Program-made: the position numbers and the translations under genes | Assembly: GCA_020437045.1 (NCBI GenBank) | Contig: JAGQWV010000734.1 | Coordinates: 1-10,040, forward strand | Reading direction: 5' to 3' | DNA from: Saprospiraceae bacterium | GTDB lineage: Bacteria; Bacteroidota; Bacteroidia; Chitinophagales; Saprospiraceae | Length of the DNA: 10,040 nucleotides | Part shown: positions 1-7,500 of the stretch, in pieces | Position numbering within the stretch: the stretch's first letter is position 1 | Layout of the letters: each line of letters opens with the position of its first letter | Notes under the pieces: model-generated | Told to the model about the DNA's origin: nothing | The model's input: only the letters and a program-made list of their open reading frames with translations | Databases searched by the model: none

Positions 1-160
1 GAAGGTAGATTCGGCGCTACATGTCATTTTCTTCTCTCAAACGCCGAAGGTAGATTCGGCACTACCGTTTTATTTTCTTGTCATAAACGCCGAATGTAGA
101 TTCAGCGCTACCGTTTTTTTTTCTTATCTCAAAACGCCCGAATGTAGATTCGAGGCTACT
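1..160. repeat. Imperfect tandem repeat of 45-48 bp with hairpin cores
   Basis: Four copies of a core resembling CGCCGAAGGTAGATTCGGCG followed by CTAC are seen, with the GAAGG/GAATG element starting at 1, 46, 92 and 140. The first copy is cut by the window edge. The core is an inverted repeat (GCCGAA paired with TTCGGC around a GGTAGA or TGTAGA loop). It is clearest in copy 2 (43-60); copy 3 has one mismatch and copy 4 is degenerate with an extra C. The spacers also resemble each other, being T-rich with a TTCTT..TC.TAA theme. Copy 3 is followed by nine Ts (114-122), so on the plus strand it looks like an intrinsic terminator. The array may extend left of the window. Function is not known; a dispersed palindromic repeat family or stacked terminators of an upstream gene are both possible. 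Confidence 0.8.
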
Positions 161-275
161 TTTTCCCACCGACTCCTTACTCTGCCCTTCGCTCCACGTA
201 ATCCGCAATTCAACTTAACATAATTTTATAATCCGAAGTTTGATCCTCGCCGGGATCCTTCTTATATTTCACCTT
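161..275 (+). other. Leader region before the GDSL hydrolase
   Basis: Non-coding stretch between the repeat array and the hydrolase start. It contains no clear Shine-Dalgarno sequence. The only promoter-like element I can see is TAATTTTA at 221-228, which matches seven of eight positions of the Bacteroidota TAnnTTTG -7 consensus but lacks an obvious TTG about 20 bp upstream. A promoter for the two-gene unit probably lies here, but its exact position is unsure. Confidence 0.3.
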
Positions 276-983
276 ATGGCAAAAAATTACCTTATAGTCT
301 TCCCTATTTTAATGATCTTGGTTACTGAGATAGCTTACGCCCAGGATCTTATGCGAGAACATTTAAATACGGATACTAACGTAAGAAGTTATTTGGCGCT
401 GGGCGATTCCTATACCATAGGTGAAAGTGTACCACCAGAAGATCGCTATCCTGTACAATTAGTCAACCGATTGCGCCAGGGAGGTATCGCGTTGGAGGAC
501 CCAGTAATTATCGCAACCACCGGGTGGACTACCGATGATCTGGACTGCGAAATAAAAGCTTCCGGCTTTGATCGTGATACGTTTGATTTCGTGTCTCTAC
601 TAATTGGAGTCAATGATCAATATCAAAACAAACCTTTTGAAAACTACTATTTTAATTTTGCCAAGCTCTTATTACGAGCGGTGGAATTAGCCGGAAATGT
701 AAAAGAGCATGTAGTTGTCATATCGATTCCGGATTATGCATTCACTCCCTTTGGGCAAAACAGGGATGCGGGCAAAATCTCAGAAGAACTTGACAGATAT
801 AATCAGGTAAATAAGCAAGTTGCGGACTATTATGGTATCTCTTATTTTGACATTACCCCAATATCGAGACAAGGACTACAACATCCGGAGTTGGTGGCTA
901 CGGATGGTCTTCATCCTTCGGGTAAAATGTATGCACTTTGGGTAGACCTGATGCTCAAAGATATTATGGAAGAACTCCGATAG
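276..983 (+). CDS. Secreted SGNH/GDSL-family hydrolase (esterase-like)
   Basis: This is a 235-residue serine hydrolase of the SGNH/GDSL superfamily. The catalytic blocks are visible: block I GDSYT with nucleophile Ser45, a block II glycine at Gly83 (in TTGWTTDDL), block III GVND with Asn113, and block V DGLH with Asp210 and His213. An N-terminal hydrophobic stretch ending in AYAQ (residues 20-23) looks like a type I signal peptide, so the enzyme should be periplasmic or secreted. I chose ATG 276 over an upstream TTG at 240 because the signal peptide then begins with MAKN and has normal length. The family cleaves ester bonds in lipids, acetylated sugars or similar; the substrate cannot be read from the sequence. 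The FG-GAP gene starts 19 bp downstream, which suggests co-transcription and a shared extracellular role. Confidence 0.88.
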   Translation: MAKNYLIVFPILMILVTEIAYAQDLMREHLNTDTNVRSYLALGDSYTIGESVPPEDRYPVQLVNRLRQGGIALEDPVIIATTGWTTDDLDCEIKASGFDRDTFDFVSLLIGVNDQYQNKPFENYYFNFAKLLLRAVELAGNVKEHVVVISIPDYAFTPFGQNRDAGKISEELDRYNQVNKQVADYYGISYFDITPISRQGLQHPELVATDGLHPSGKMYALWVDLMLKDIMEELR

Positions 984-1002
984 AGACCAAAAAGAAGAAT
1001 CT

Positions 1003-2217
1003 ATGAAATTACTATTTCCGGGTATTTTTATCTGCCTCGCTCTGACTACGAACGCCCAAGATAAGACATGGTTTACCCATCATTTTGTTACTACTGATTT
1101 GCCAACTGAAGCCTGGTTAAGATTTGGTACGCCGGCCGTTGCTGACTTTGATCAGGATGGGGATCAGGATTTTGTGCTATCGATTACCAAGGGGCCGGTA
1201 TTTCTGTTTGAATACATAAGCAAGGACGAATGGGTACAGCACGAAATTGGTCAAATACCTACAGCTCAGTTGGGTGGAGGAGCTTACGATGTGGATAGCG
1301 ATGGATGGCCTGATTTGGTGGCCGGAGGGTATTGGTTTAAAAATGGTGGTAAAAACCACCCTATGACATTCCAAAGATTTGTCTATGATGAAGATATTGA
1401 CCGGGAAATTCATGACCTGATCTTCGCGGATATGAATAATGATGGCCATCAGGATGTGGTCGTTTTGGGCGATGCGGAAGGGTGTTTTTGGTATTCGATT
1501 CCTGCCGATCCACAAAATGCGGTTAAATGGCCCCGGCATACCATCAGTTTGGATGTGCTCAATAACAAGACCGATATCCATGGAGGTTTCTTTCCTGGCG
1601 GGATTGGCGATATTGATGGAGATGGAGATCCGGATGTGGTTTTGCCAGGGAGATGGATGCGTAACGAAGGGGATGGAATTGTCTGGACGCAACAATTCTT
1701 ACCTTTTGGCAGTATCGGATACTGGGGACTGTCCTGCCGGAGTTGGATCACCGATCTGGATGGTGACGGAGACCAGGATATCGTGATGGTGGGTGGAGAT
1801 CAGGTAGACTCAAGAGGAGCCTGGCTGGAAAATGATGGAAAAGAAAATCCCAATTTTACAGTGCATTTACTTCCTTTGAAAGCGGAGGGACGACGAGGAT
1901 CTTTCCATTCTCTTTGGGTAGCTGATTTTGATTTGGACGGAGATGAGGATATTTTTACCATTGAACAGGAAGATGCCGCTATATTACCTGAAGGTGCCAA
2001 AATCAGGGCTTTTGTCTGGGAGAATATCGATGGAAAGGGGGCACATTTTGAGGAACGGATTGTACTGGACCAGCATACAGGAGGACATGACATACAGTTT
2101 GCCGATGTCGATGGCGACGGAGATCTTGATGCCTATTACAAAATTTGGCGAACGCTCACTACTAATGGTATCGGCGGCAAAACACATGTGGATTATCTAG
2201 AGAATAAGGCGAAATAA
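1003..2217 (+). CDS. Secreted FG-GAP/VCBS repeat protein, likely seven-bladed beta-propeller
   Basis: A 404-residue protein with a signal peptide of about 19 residues (MKLLFPGIFICLALTTNAQ) and no lipobox cysteine at its end. It carries seven acidic DxDxDGxxD-type calcium loops starting near residues 48, 96, 143, 203, 251, 308 and 368. Their 47-60 residue spacing fits seven blades of an integrin-alpha-like propeller filling the whole mature protein. No separate catalytic domain or C-terminal sorting domain is visible. Such propellers usually bind ligands or stabilise extracellular proteins with calcium; some family members act on polysaccharides, but I see no evidence for an enzyme here. It follows the secreted GDSL hydrolase by 19 bp and probably shares its transcript. 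The gene ends 6 bp before the stop codon of the opposing thioesterase gene. Confidence 0.88.
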   Translation: MKLLFPGIFICLALTTNAQDKTWFTHHFVTTDLPTEAWLRFGTPAVADFDQDGDQDFVLSITKGPVFLFEYISKDEWVQHEIGQIPTAQLGGGAYDVDSDGWPDLVAGGYWFKNGGKNHPMTFQRFVYDEDIDREIHDLIFADMNNDGHQDVVVLGDAEGCFWYSIPADPQNAVKWPRHTISLDVLNNKTDIHGGFFPGGIGDIDGDGDPDVVLPGRWMRNEGDGIVWTQQFLPFGSIGYWGLSCRSWITDLDGDGDQDIVMVGGDQVDSRGAWLENDGKENPNFTVHLLPLKAEGRRGSFHSLWVADFDLDGDEDIFTIEQEDAAILPEGAKIRAFVWENIDGKGAHFEERIVLDQHTGGHDIQFADVDGDGDLDAYYKIWRTLTTNGIGGKTHVDYLENKAK

Positions 2218-2232
2218 TCCGGATTATTTTTT
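2212..2232. terminator. Palindrome spanning two facing stop codons, possible weak terminator
   Basis: Positions 2212-2229 form a perfect 18-bp palindrome (AAATAATCC and its mirror). It contains the TAA of the FG-GAP gene (2215-2217) and the TAA of the minus-strand thioesterase gene (2224-2226). As RNA it could fold into a seven-pair A/U stem with a CCGG loop. On the plus strand a run of six Ts (2227-2232) follows. The stem is weak for an intrinsic terminator, but there is no other spacer between the convergent genes. Confidence 0.45.
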
Positions 2233-3087
2233 CTTTGGCCGGATAAGCCCCTCCTGGGCAACCGAAGCTACCAGCGAACCATCCCGACTAAATATACTGC
2301 CACGGGTAAAACCTCTCGCATTGCTGGCACTGGGACTATCCACCTCATAAAGCAACCAGTCATTCATGTTGAAGGGCCGGTGAAACCACATCGCATGATC
2401 AAGACTGGCCAGCTGCACCTGATAAATTTGTATTTCGTCCTGGTGGGGTTGAATAGCCGTGGTTAAGAGATTGTAATCCGATGCATATGCCAGTATTCGT
2501 TGGTGTAAGGCAAGATCGTCCGGGAGTTCGCCTTTCGCCCGAAACCAGATATGACGAATAGGATCCCGCTTTTCGGGAAGAATAAAATCAAACGGATCAA
2601 CCGGACGAAATTCAATGGGACGCGGACGTAGGAATCTCTTAAAACTTTCCGGAAGCCGGTCAGAAAATTGACTCAGCAGATCCTGGTCTGATTGTAAATC
2701 ATCCGGAGGTATAATTTCCGGCATCGGAATCTGGTGCTCCAGACCTTCCTGCTTGAGCTGAAACGATACCGCCATGATAAAGATATCCTTACCATTCTGT
2801 ATGGCTTTTACCCGCCGGGTGGTAAAAGAACCACCGTCACGTACCTGATCTACCATGTAAATAATCGGATGTTGCAGGTCTCCCGGCAGGATAAAATAGG
2901 CATGCATACTATGGGCAATTCGGTCCTCAGGTGTCGTTAACATTGCCGCATGCAGTGCCTGGGAAAGCACCTGACCTCCAAACACATGATGGGCACCAAT
3001 GTCATGATTAGTACCCCTAAATATGTTTACTTCGATCTGCTCCAGATCCAGTGCTTTACAAAGTTCAGAAACATCAACTATTTGCAT
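2224..3087 (-). CDS. tesB: Acyl-CoA thioesterase II (TesB family)
   Basis: A 287-residue double hot-dog thioesterase, the same size and layout as Escherichia coli TesB. It would hydrolyse acyl-CoA to free fatty acid and CoA in the cytoplasm. The first hot-dog half carries the conserved FRG, VFGGQVLSQAL and HSMHAYFILPGD stretches; the second carries YASDYN, LDHAMWFHRPF and ASNARGF. The catalytic triad is intact, with Asp204, Ser228 (Thr in E. coli) and Gln278 at the same positions as recalled for the E. coli enzyme. There is no signal peptide. The ATG at 3087 gives the usual family N-terminus. It lies 64 bp downstream of the LacI-family gene on the same strand, and may be co-transcribed or use its own promoter. 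A functional link with the SusCD locus is not evident; it is probably a housekeeping lipid enzyme. Confidence 0.95.
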   Translation of the reverse strand: MQIVDVSELCKALDLEQIEVNIFRGTNHDIGAHHVFGGQVLSQALHAAMLTTPEDRIAHSMHAYFILPGDLQHPIIYMVDQVRDGGSFTTRRVKAIQNGKDIFIMAVSFQLKQEGLEHQIPMPEIIPPDDLQSDQDLLSQFSDRLPESFKRFLRPRPIEFRPVDPFDFILPEKRDPIRHIWFRAKGELPDDLALHQRILAYASDYNLLTTAIQPHQDEIQIYQVQLASLDHAMWFHRPFNMNDWLLYEVDSPSASNARGFTRGSIFSRDGSLVASVAQEGLIRPKKK

Positions 3088-3091
3088 GCCA

Positions 3092-3099
3092 CAAAGGTA
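3092..3099 (-). promoter_or_regulatory. Candidate -7 element for the thioesterase gene
   Basis: On the minus strand this reads TACCTTTG, an exact match to the Bacteroidota TAnnTTTG -7 consensus. It ends only 4 bp before the ATG, so transcription would begin at or next to the start codon and give a leaderless or nearly leaderless mRNA. No TTG is found at the expected upstream distance, so the match may be chance. Confidence 0.3.
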
Positions 3100-3114
3100 C
3101 CCAGATGATTTGAT

Positions 3115-3134
3115 AAAAAAGGCACCGTCAGCCT
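3115..3134 (-). terminator. Possible weak terminator after the LacI-family gene
   Basis: Read on the minus strand, AGGC and GCCT form a four-pair stem around a seven-base loop (3120-3134), followed directly by six Ts (complement of 3115-3120). The stem is short, so termination would be partial at best. If real, it would reduce read-through from the regulator into the thioesterase gene. Confidence 0.25.
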
Positions 3135-3151
3135 GGTTGTCCGAATTGAAT

Positions 3152-4228
3152 TCAAAATACTACCGAAGGAAAAGAAACACTCGACCGGGTGTAGTAATCA
3201 CAGTTTTCCCGAACGACAATATCTAATGGTAGGTATTGAATCGGAGATACTTCCTGTCGCAGGATTAGATGGTTTACCAAATTAATTACCCCCAGATAAC
3301 CCTGTAACGAGGGGTTCTGATTGATTAAGAAATTGATTTTATTGGATTTCAGATTATGAATATTGGGAGAAACCAGGTCAAATCCAACGATCACCAGATT
3401 TTCAAAATATTTTTGTTCCACCGCATCCAGTAATTTATACGCCCGGGAATTGGTTACAAAAACCCCGGTAAGATCGGGGTGCTCCTCCAAAATCTCCAGA
3501 AACCTCTGATTCAGGGCTTTGCGATCGTTAAAATGTTCGAAATTCTCACTAATTACATTGATACACTTTCCTTCAATCGTTGTAAAATAGCTGCGGAATC
3601 CCCTTTCCTTATCTACCAGGTGTTGAGCATTGGCCGGCCCGGGATCTAAATTGAGTAACAAAACGGTGGCTTTTCGTTTCATACCAAAATTGAGTAACCT
3701 TGCGGCAATAACTCCGCTCTGATAAGAATCTTGCCCGATGTAGCATAGGGCCTTGGATTTTGGTACCTGCGTATTGATAATGGCGACGGGAATCGAGCGT
3801 TTATGACATTGCTGAATAAAATCGATGCCTTGCTTAAGAAATAACGGAGCCACCAGAACCCCATCAGGTCGACTATCAAGTATTTCCCTGGCCAACTGAG
3901 CAAAAATCTCCGGATCACTCTGGTCTCCAAAGAAGGCATCGATGGTCACTCCGTAGTGCTGAGTAGCCTCCTGAGCCCTCTCGATACCTTGATACAGTTG
4001 GTGCCAATAAGGGTCGTTTTGCTCGAAAATCAGTGCGGCAATCCGATGTACTTTATTGTATGCTAATGTACTAGCAATGATATTTCGCTTATAACCCATC
4101 TCTATCATCACCTTCTCCACATGTTCCTTGACTCTTGGAGCTACATTTCCCCGATTATGAATGACCCGGTCTACCGTTCCTGTTGAAACACCGGCTCTTT
4201 CTGCAATGTCTTTGATTCTAACTCTCAC
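3152..4228 (-). CDS. LacI-family transcriptional regulator with periplasmic-binding-protein-like sensor
   Basis: A 358-residue DNA-binding regulator. Residues 5-27 form the LacI-type helix-turn-helix (IKDIAERAGVSTGTVDRV), and residues 46-56 form the hinge, which keeps the operator-intercalating leucine (Leu55). Two hinge positions differ from the common YxPNxxARxL pattern: Arg48 replaces proline and Ser53 replaces arginine. From about residue 60 a type I periplasmic-binding-protein-like domain follows, with NDPYWHQLYQGIERA near its start, as in sugar sensors. The start is GTG; an in-frame TAA three codons upstream and no nearby ATG make this the only reasonable start. It is divergent from the SusC gene across 302 bp holding a 14-bp CpG-centred palindrome, so it probably controls that pair and itself. 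The effector is likely a sugar or sugar derivative, not identified here. Repressor or activator mode cannot be told. Confidence 0.93.
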   Translation of the reverse strand: MRVRIKDIAERAGVSTGTVDRVIHNRGNVAPRVKEHVEKVMIEMGYKRNIIASTLAYNKVHRIAALIFEQNDPYWHQLYQGIERAQEATQHYGVTIDAFFGDQSDPEIFAQLAREILDSRPDGVLVAPLFLKQGIDFIQQCHKRSIPVAIINTQVPKSKALCYIGQDSYQSGVIAARLLNFGMKRKATVLLLNLDPGPANAQHLVDKERGFRSYFTTIEGKCINVISENFEHFNDRKALNQRFLEILEEHPDLTGVFVTNSRAYKLLDAVEQKYFENLVIVGFDLVSPNIHNLKSNKINFLINQNPSLQGYLGVINLVNHLILRQEVSPIQYLPLDIVVRENCDYYTRSSVSFPSVVF

Positions 4229-4277
4229 GTAATATTATTGGTTGGCAGCCGTTCGGGGTTATTTTGTCCAATTTTAC

Positions 4278-4285
4278 CAAAAATA
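4278..4285 (-). promoter_or_regulatory. Candidate -7 element for the LacI-family gene
   Basis: The minus strand reads TATTTTTG, matching TAnnTTTG. It lies about 50 bp upstream of the GTG start. The -33 position expected about 20 bp further upstream falls inside the 14-bp palindrome at 4303-4316, so a protein bound there could block this promoter. No clear TTG is present at -33. Confidence 0.4.
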
Positions 4286-4302
4286 TCAAAGTTTTTGTCG
4301 AA

Positions 4303-4316
4303 TGTGTGCGCACACA
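4303..4316. promoter_or_regulatory. Candidate LacI-family operator (perfect 14-bp palindrome)
   Basis: TGTGTGCGCACACA is a perfect palindrome with a CpG at its centre (4309-4310), between the divergent regulator and SusC genes. LacI-family dimers typically bind such even palindromes, with the two hinge leucines inserting at the central CpG; the adjacent regulator retains that leucine. The site lies 17 bp from the candidate regulator -7 element and 15 bp from a TATATTTC element (4332-4339) facing SusC, so it could cover the -33 region of both. That this regulator binds here is inference from position and symmetry. Confidence 0.7.
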
Positions 4317-4331
4317 AAATGAAATATTAAC

Positions 4332-4339
4332 TATATTTC
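4332..4339 (+). promoter_or_regulatory. Alternative -7 element towards SusC
   Basis: TATATTTC matches seven of eight positions of TAnnTTTG. It begins 15 bp after the palindrome, placing the palindrome over its expected -33 region. It is a weaker sequence match than the element at 4371-4378 but a better geometry for direct repression. Confidence 0.25.
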
Positions 4340-4370
4340 GATCACCTTAAGATACTCTCTTGAGAAAATC

Positions 4371-4378
4371 TACATTTG
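4371..4378 (+). promoter_or_regulatory. Candidate -7 element of the SusC/SusD operon
   Basis: TACATTTG is an exact match to the Bacteroidota TAnnTTTG -7 consensus. A weak -33-like TTA lies 21 bp upstream (4347-4349). Transcription would begin around 4383, giving a leader of close to 150 nt before the SusC ATG. The palindromic operator would then sit about 70 bp upstream of the start, which fits activation or looping better than simple blocking. Confidence 0.45.
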
Positions 4379-4530
4379 TGCTTTGAGAATCGTTATATAC
4401 AATATGTTGTCAAAATGACTTCAATTGAGATCTCGTAAGAGCACTACCTTTCCCATGAAAGTATCGGGATCTATCAAATTTGGCTTTTAGCAAGGATGTG
4501 TGAAATCTACAAACCATAAAATTCTACTTT
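4379..4530 (+). other. Leader upstream of SusC
   Basis: About 150 bp of AT-rich sequence between the best promoter candidate and the SusC ATG. I see no strong hairpin and no recognisable riboswitch. It contains a short GAGATCTC palindrome (4427-4434) and a few chance-length ATG-stop pairs. There is no Shine-Dalgarno sequence before ATG 4531; the bases just upstream are A/T-rich, as is common in this phylum. Confidence 0.3.
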
Positions 4531-7500
4531 ATGAAAAAAAGCTATGTACTTTCTTTATTAATGGTCCTTTTTGGCGCTGCCTATTCCATAGCGCAGACCG
4601 TGACGGGGACCGTGACCGATATCGACGGTGAACCGTTGATTGGTGTCAACATTTTAGAAGCGGGAACTACCAATGGTACCGTCACCGACATCGATGGCTC
4701 CTATACTATCGAGTTGACGACTACTGACCCCGTCCTCCAGATATCCTATACAGGATTCGCTACGCAGTCCGTGGAAGTTCAAGGACTTTCCGTGGTCGAT
4801 GTAGTCCTGAAGCAAGGTGTACAGTTGGATGAGGTGGTAGTAACTGCGTTAGGTATCTCCCGGGAGAAAAAAGCCTTGAGCTATTCAGCACAAGGGGTTA
4901 GCTCCGACGAGATGAAACAAGCCCGTTCTCCAAACGTGCTAAACACACTTTCTGGTAAGGTGGCCGGTCTTAGTATTACCGGTAGCGGCCAGGGTGTGGG
5001 TGGTGACTCTAAAGTAATACTTAGAGGTAACCGATCCATCAGCGGTAGTAGTGAACCACTCTATATCGTGGATGGTATCGTCATGAATGGAGACATCAGC
5101 AACCTGAGTCCGGACGATATTCAGGAAATTTCCGTACTGAAAGGTGCCAACGCAGCCGCTCTTTACGGTAGCCGGGCCAACAACGGTGCTATTGTTGTGA
5201 CGACTAAATCCGGAAAAGGTGCTCCTAATGGCGTGACCACTTCATTGGGTATCACATTTCAGGCAGAGACACCTATTCACCTGTTGAAATTTCAAAATGA
5301 ATATGGACAGGGATCTGCCGGTTCTTATTCTCCGGTAGCTACTACTTCCTGGGGTCCGAAAATGACCGGACAACAAGTAGACCATTGGTCAATAGACCCT
5401 AACTACCCCCTGTATGGTAAAACGTATGCTCTTGAGGCTCAACCGGACAACATTACGGATTTTTTCCGTACCGGACATACGGTGGCTACCAACCTGGGTG
5501 TAAACATCAAAAGTGATAATTCAAATACCTATTTGTCTTACACCTATACAGATGCAGGAGGAATTGTACCAAGCAATGACTACAACAGTCATAACCTGGG
5601 TTTGAGAGTTACCTCAGAAATTGTACCTAAGATCACCACGGATATGAAGATCAACTATATCCGCGATGATTTTGCCAACGTTTTGGATGGTGGTGAAGGT
5701 TACACCAACCCCATGCGATACCTCTATATCTTACCGCGAAACATTCGTACCGAAGATGTAGCACACTACCAATTTACCAACGCATCGGGTCAAAACCGAC
5801 AGCACTACTGGCTTCCCCGATTTAACGGTGGTGGTAACCCATATTGGACGATCAATAATATCACTGCTCCTCAATTAAGAGAAAGAGTGACCGGGTTATT
5901 ATCGCTTAAGTATCAAATCACTAAGGATCTGTCGATTCTTGGCCGGTCTGCTTTAGACAGATCAAATGTTACGAGGGAAAACATTAGATATGTTGACACA
6001 TACACCACGGCCAATGGAGGACAGTATATAAAAACCTTCAACAATAGTTACGAATGGAACTCCGATTTCCTTGCCAACTATAACAAAGCCATTAGCTCTA
6101 ACATAACCTTAGACTTGAATTTCGGAGGTAACGTTCGCAAGACTAAATTTGATCAACTTCAAGCGTCAGGAGTTAACTTTAATATCGAGAACCTCTTTGC
6201 ACTAGGCAATACTGCAGACCCTAGGCCCAGTGAAGGTTCCGCTTCTAATCCATTCTACACGGAGAAAGAGGTGCAATCAATTTATGGATTTGGATCGTTA
6301 GGATTCTTTAATGCCTTGTATTTGGAATTTTCCGGACGAAACGACTGGAGTAGTACATTACCAGCCGCCAACCGCTCATACTTCTATCCTTCTTTCGGGG
6401 TAACCGCGGTTTTGAGTGATCTGATGACCTTACCCGACTTCTTTTCCTTCTTAAAGTTGAGAGGTTCCTGGGCGGAAGTGGGTAGTGATACCGGTCCTTA
6501 CCAACTTTCGAGAGGAGCTACCGTCGCTTACGGTACGGTAAGCTTAAGCTCCACTTTACCGAATGCCGATCTTCTGCCGGAAACTACGCAGTCCACGGAG
6601 TTTGGTGTGGATGCAAGATTTTTGAACAACCGTTTGAGATTAGACTTTACCTATTACAAGACCAATACTTTTGATCAGTTATTTTCCATTGCGACTCCGG
6701 TGGCTTCCGGAATTGCTTCACGATTCCTGAATGGAGCTGACATTCAGAATAAAGGTGTAGAATTCGTCATCGGTGCTACGCCAGTTTCCAATAGCAAGTT
6801 GACCTGGGATATCGATTTTAACTTTGCGAAAAACAACAGTGAAGTACTGGAATTGGCTGAAGGTCTGACCACGTTGAACTTAGGATCGACCACAGGATTT
6901 ATGACTCAATATCGGGTTACCGTTGGTCAGCCTTTTGGAGAAATTTATTCCCGTGGTTTCCAGAGAGATGCCCAAGGACGTGTACTGGTTAACGCCGAAG
7001 GTTTACCATTAGTTACGGCTGGTCTGAATACACCTGTTGCCAACTACAATCCTGATTGGTTAGGTGGTATCAACAACGCCTTCACCTATGGAAACTGGAA
7101 CTTGAGCTTTTTGATTGACATTCGTCAGGGAGGTACATTCACTTCTAATAGTGATGCTATCCTGGCCGGTGACGGATTCCTTGATTATACTTTGAATGGT
7201 CGTGAAGGCGGTTTAGTATTCGGTCAGGATGTATTTGCCGGAGAAACAGCAGTTTTAGAAGATGGAACTCCAAATACCATTGCTACCAATGCAGAAAAAC
7301 TTTGGAACGTACTGGGAGGTCGTAATGCACCGACGGGAGAAGCATTTGTTAGAGATGCATCTAACGTACGATTAAGAGAATTTATCTTAGGCTACCGAAT
7401 TCCAAAATTCAAAGCCCGGGTTTCTTTGGTAGGTCGAAATTTATTTTTCATCAGCAACAAAGCTGAGTATGTCGACCCAGAAATTCTGGTTAATACCGGA

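Noticed and set aside
1..97. Open frame through the left repeats that could be the 3' end of an upstream gene
   Set aside because: The frame simply reads through the 45-bp repeat period and ends at a TAG at 97-99. The hairpin cores and T-rich spacers fit non-coding DNA better, and no protein motif is present.
1..160. CRISPR array at the left edge
   Set aside because: Spacing is regular, but the spacers resemble one another (T-rich, TTCTT theme) and the repeats are degenerate, unlike CRISPR repeats with unique spacers. No cas gene is present.
1177..1695. 172-codon minus-strand frame and further overlapping frames inside the FG-GAP gene
   Set aside because: They lie antisense or out of frame to a gene with a clear signal peptide and seven calcium loops. 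The repetitive GAT/GAC/GGA codons of the loops leave other frames open without coding meaning.
3146..3155. TTGAATTCAA palindrome over the regulator stop codon as an operator or terminator
   Set aside because: It is only 10 bp, AT-rich, without a T run directly after it on the minus strand, and is expected by chance.
4404..4519. Chain of tiny ATG-to-stop frames in the SusC leader (4404-4418, 4415-4438, 4455-4490, 4496-4519), possible leader peptides
   Set aside because: They are 4-11 residues long, have no well-spaced ribosome binding site and no biased composition. Such short frames are expected by chance in 150 bp.
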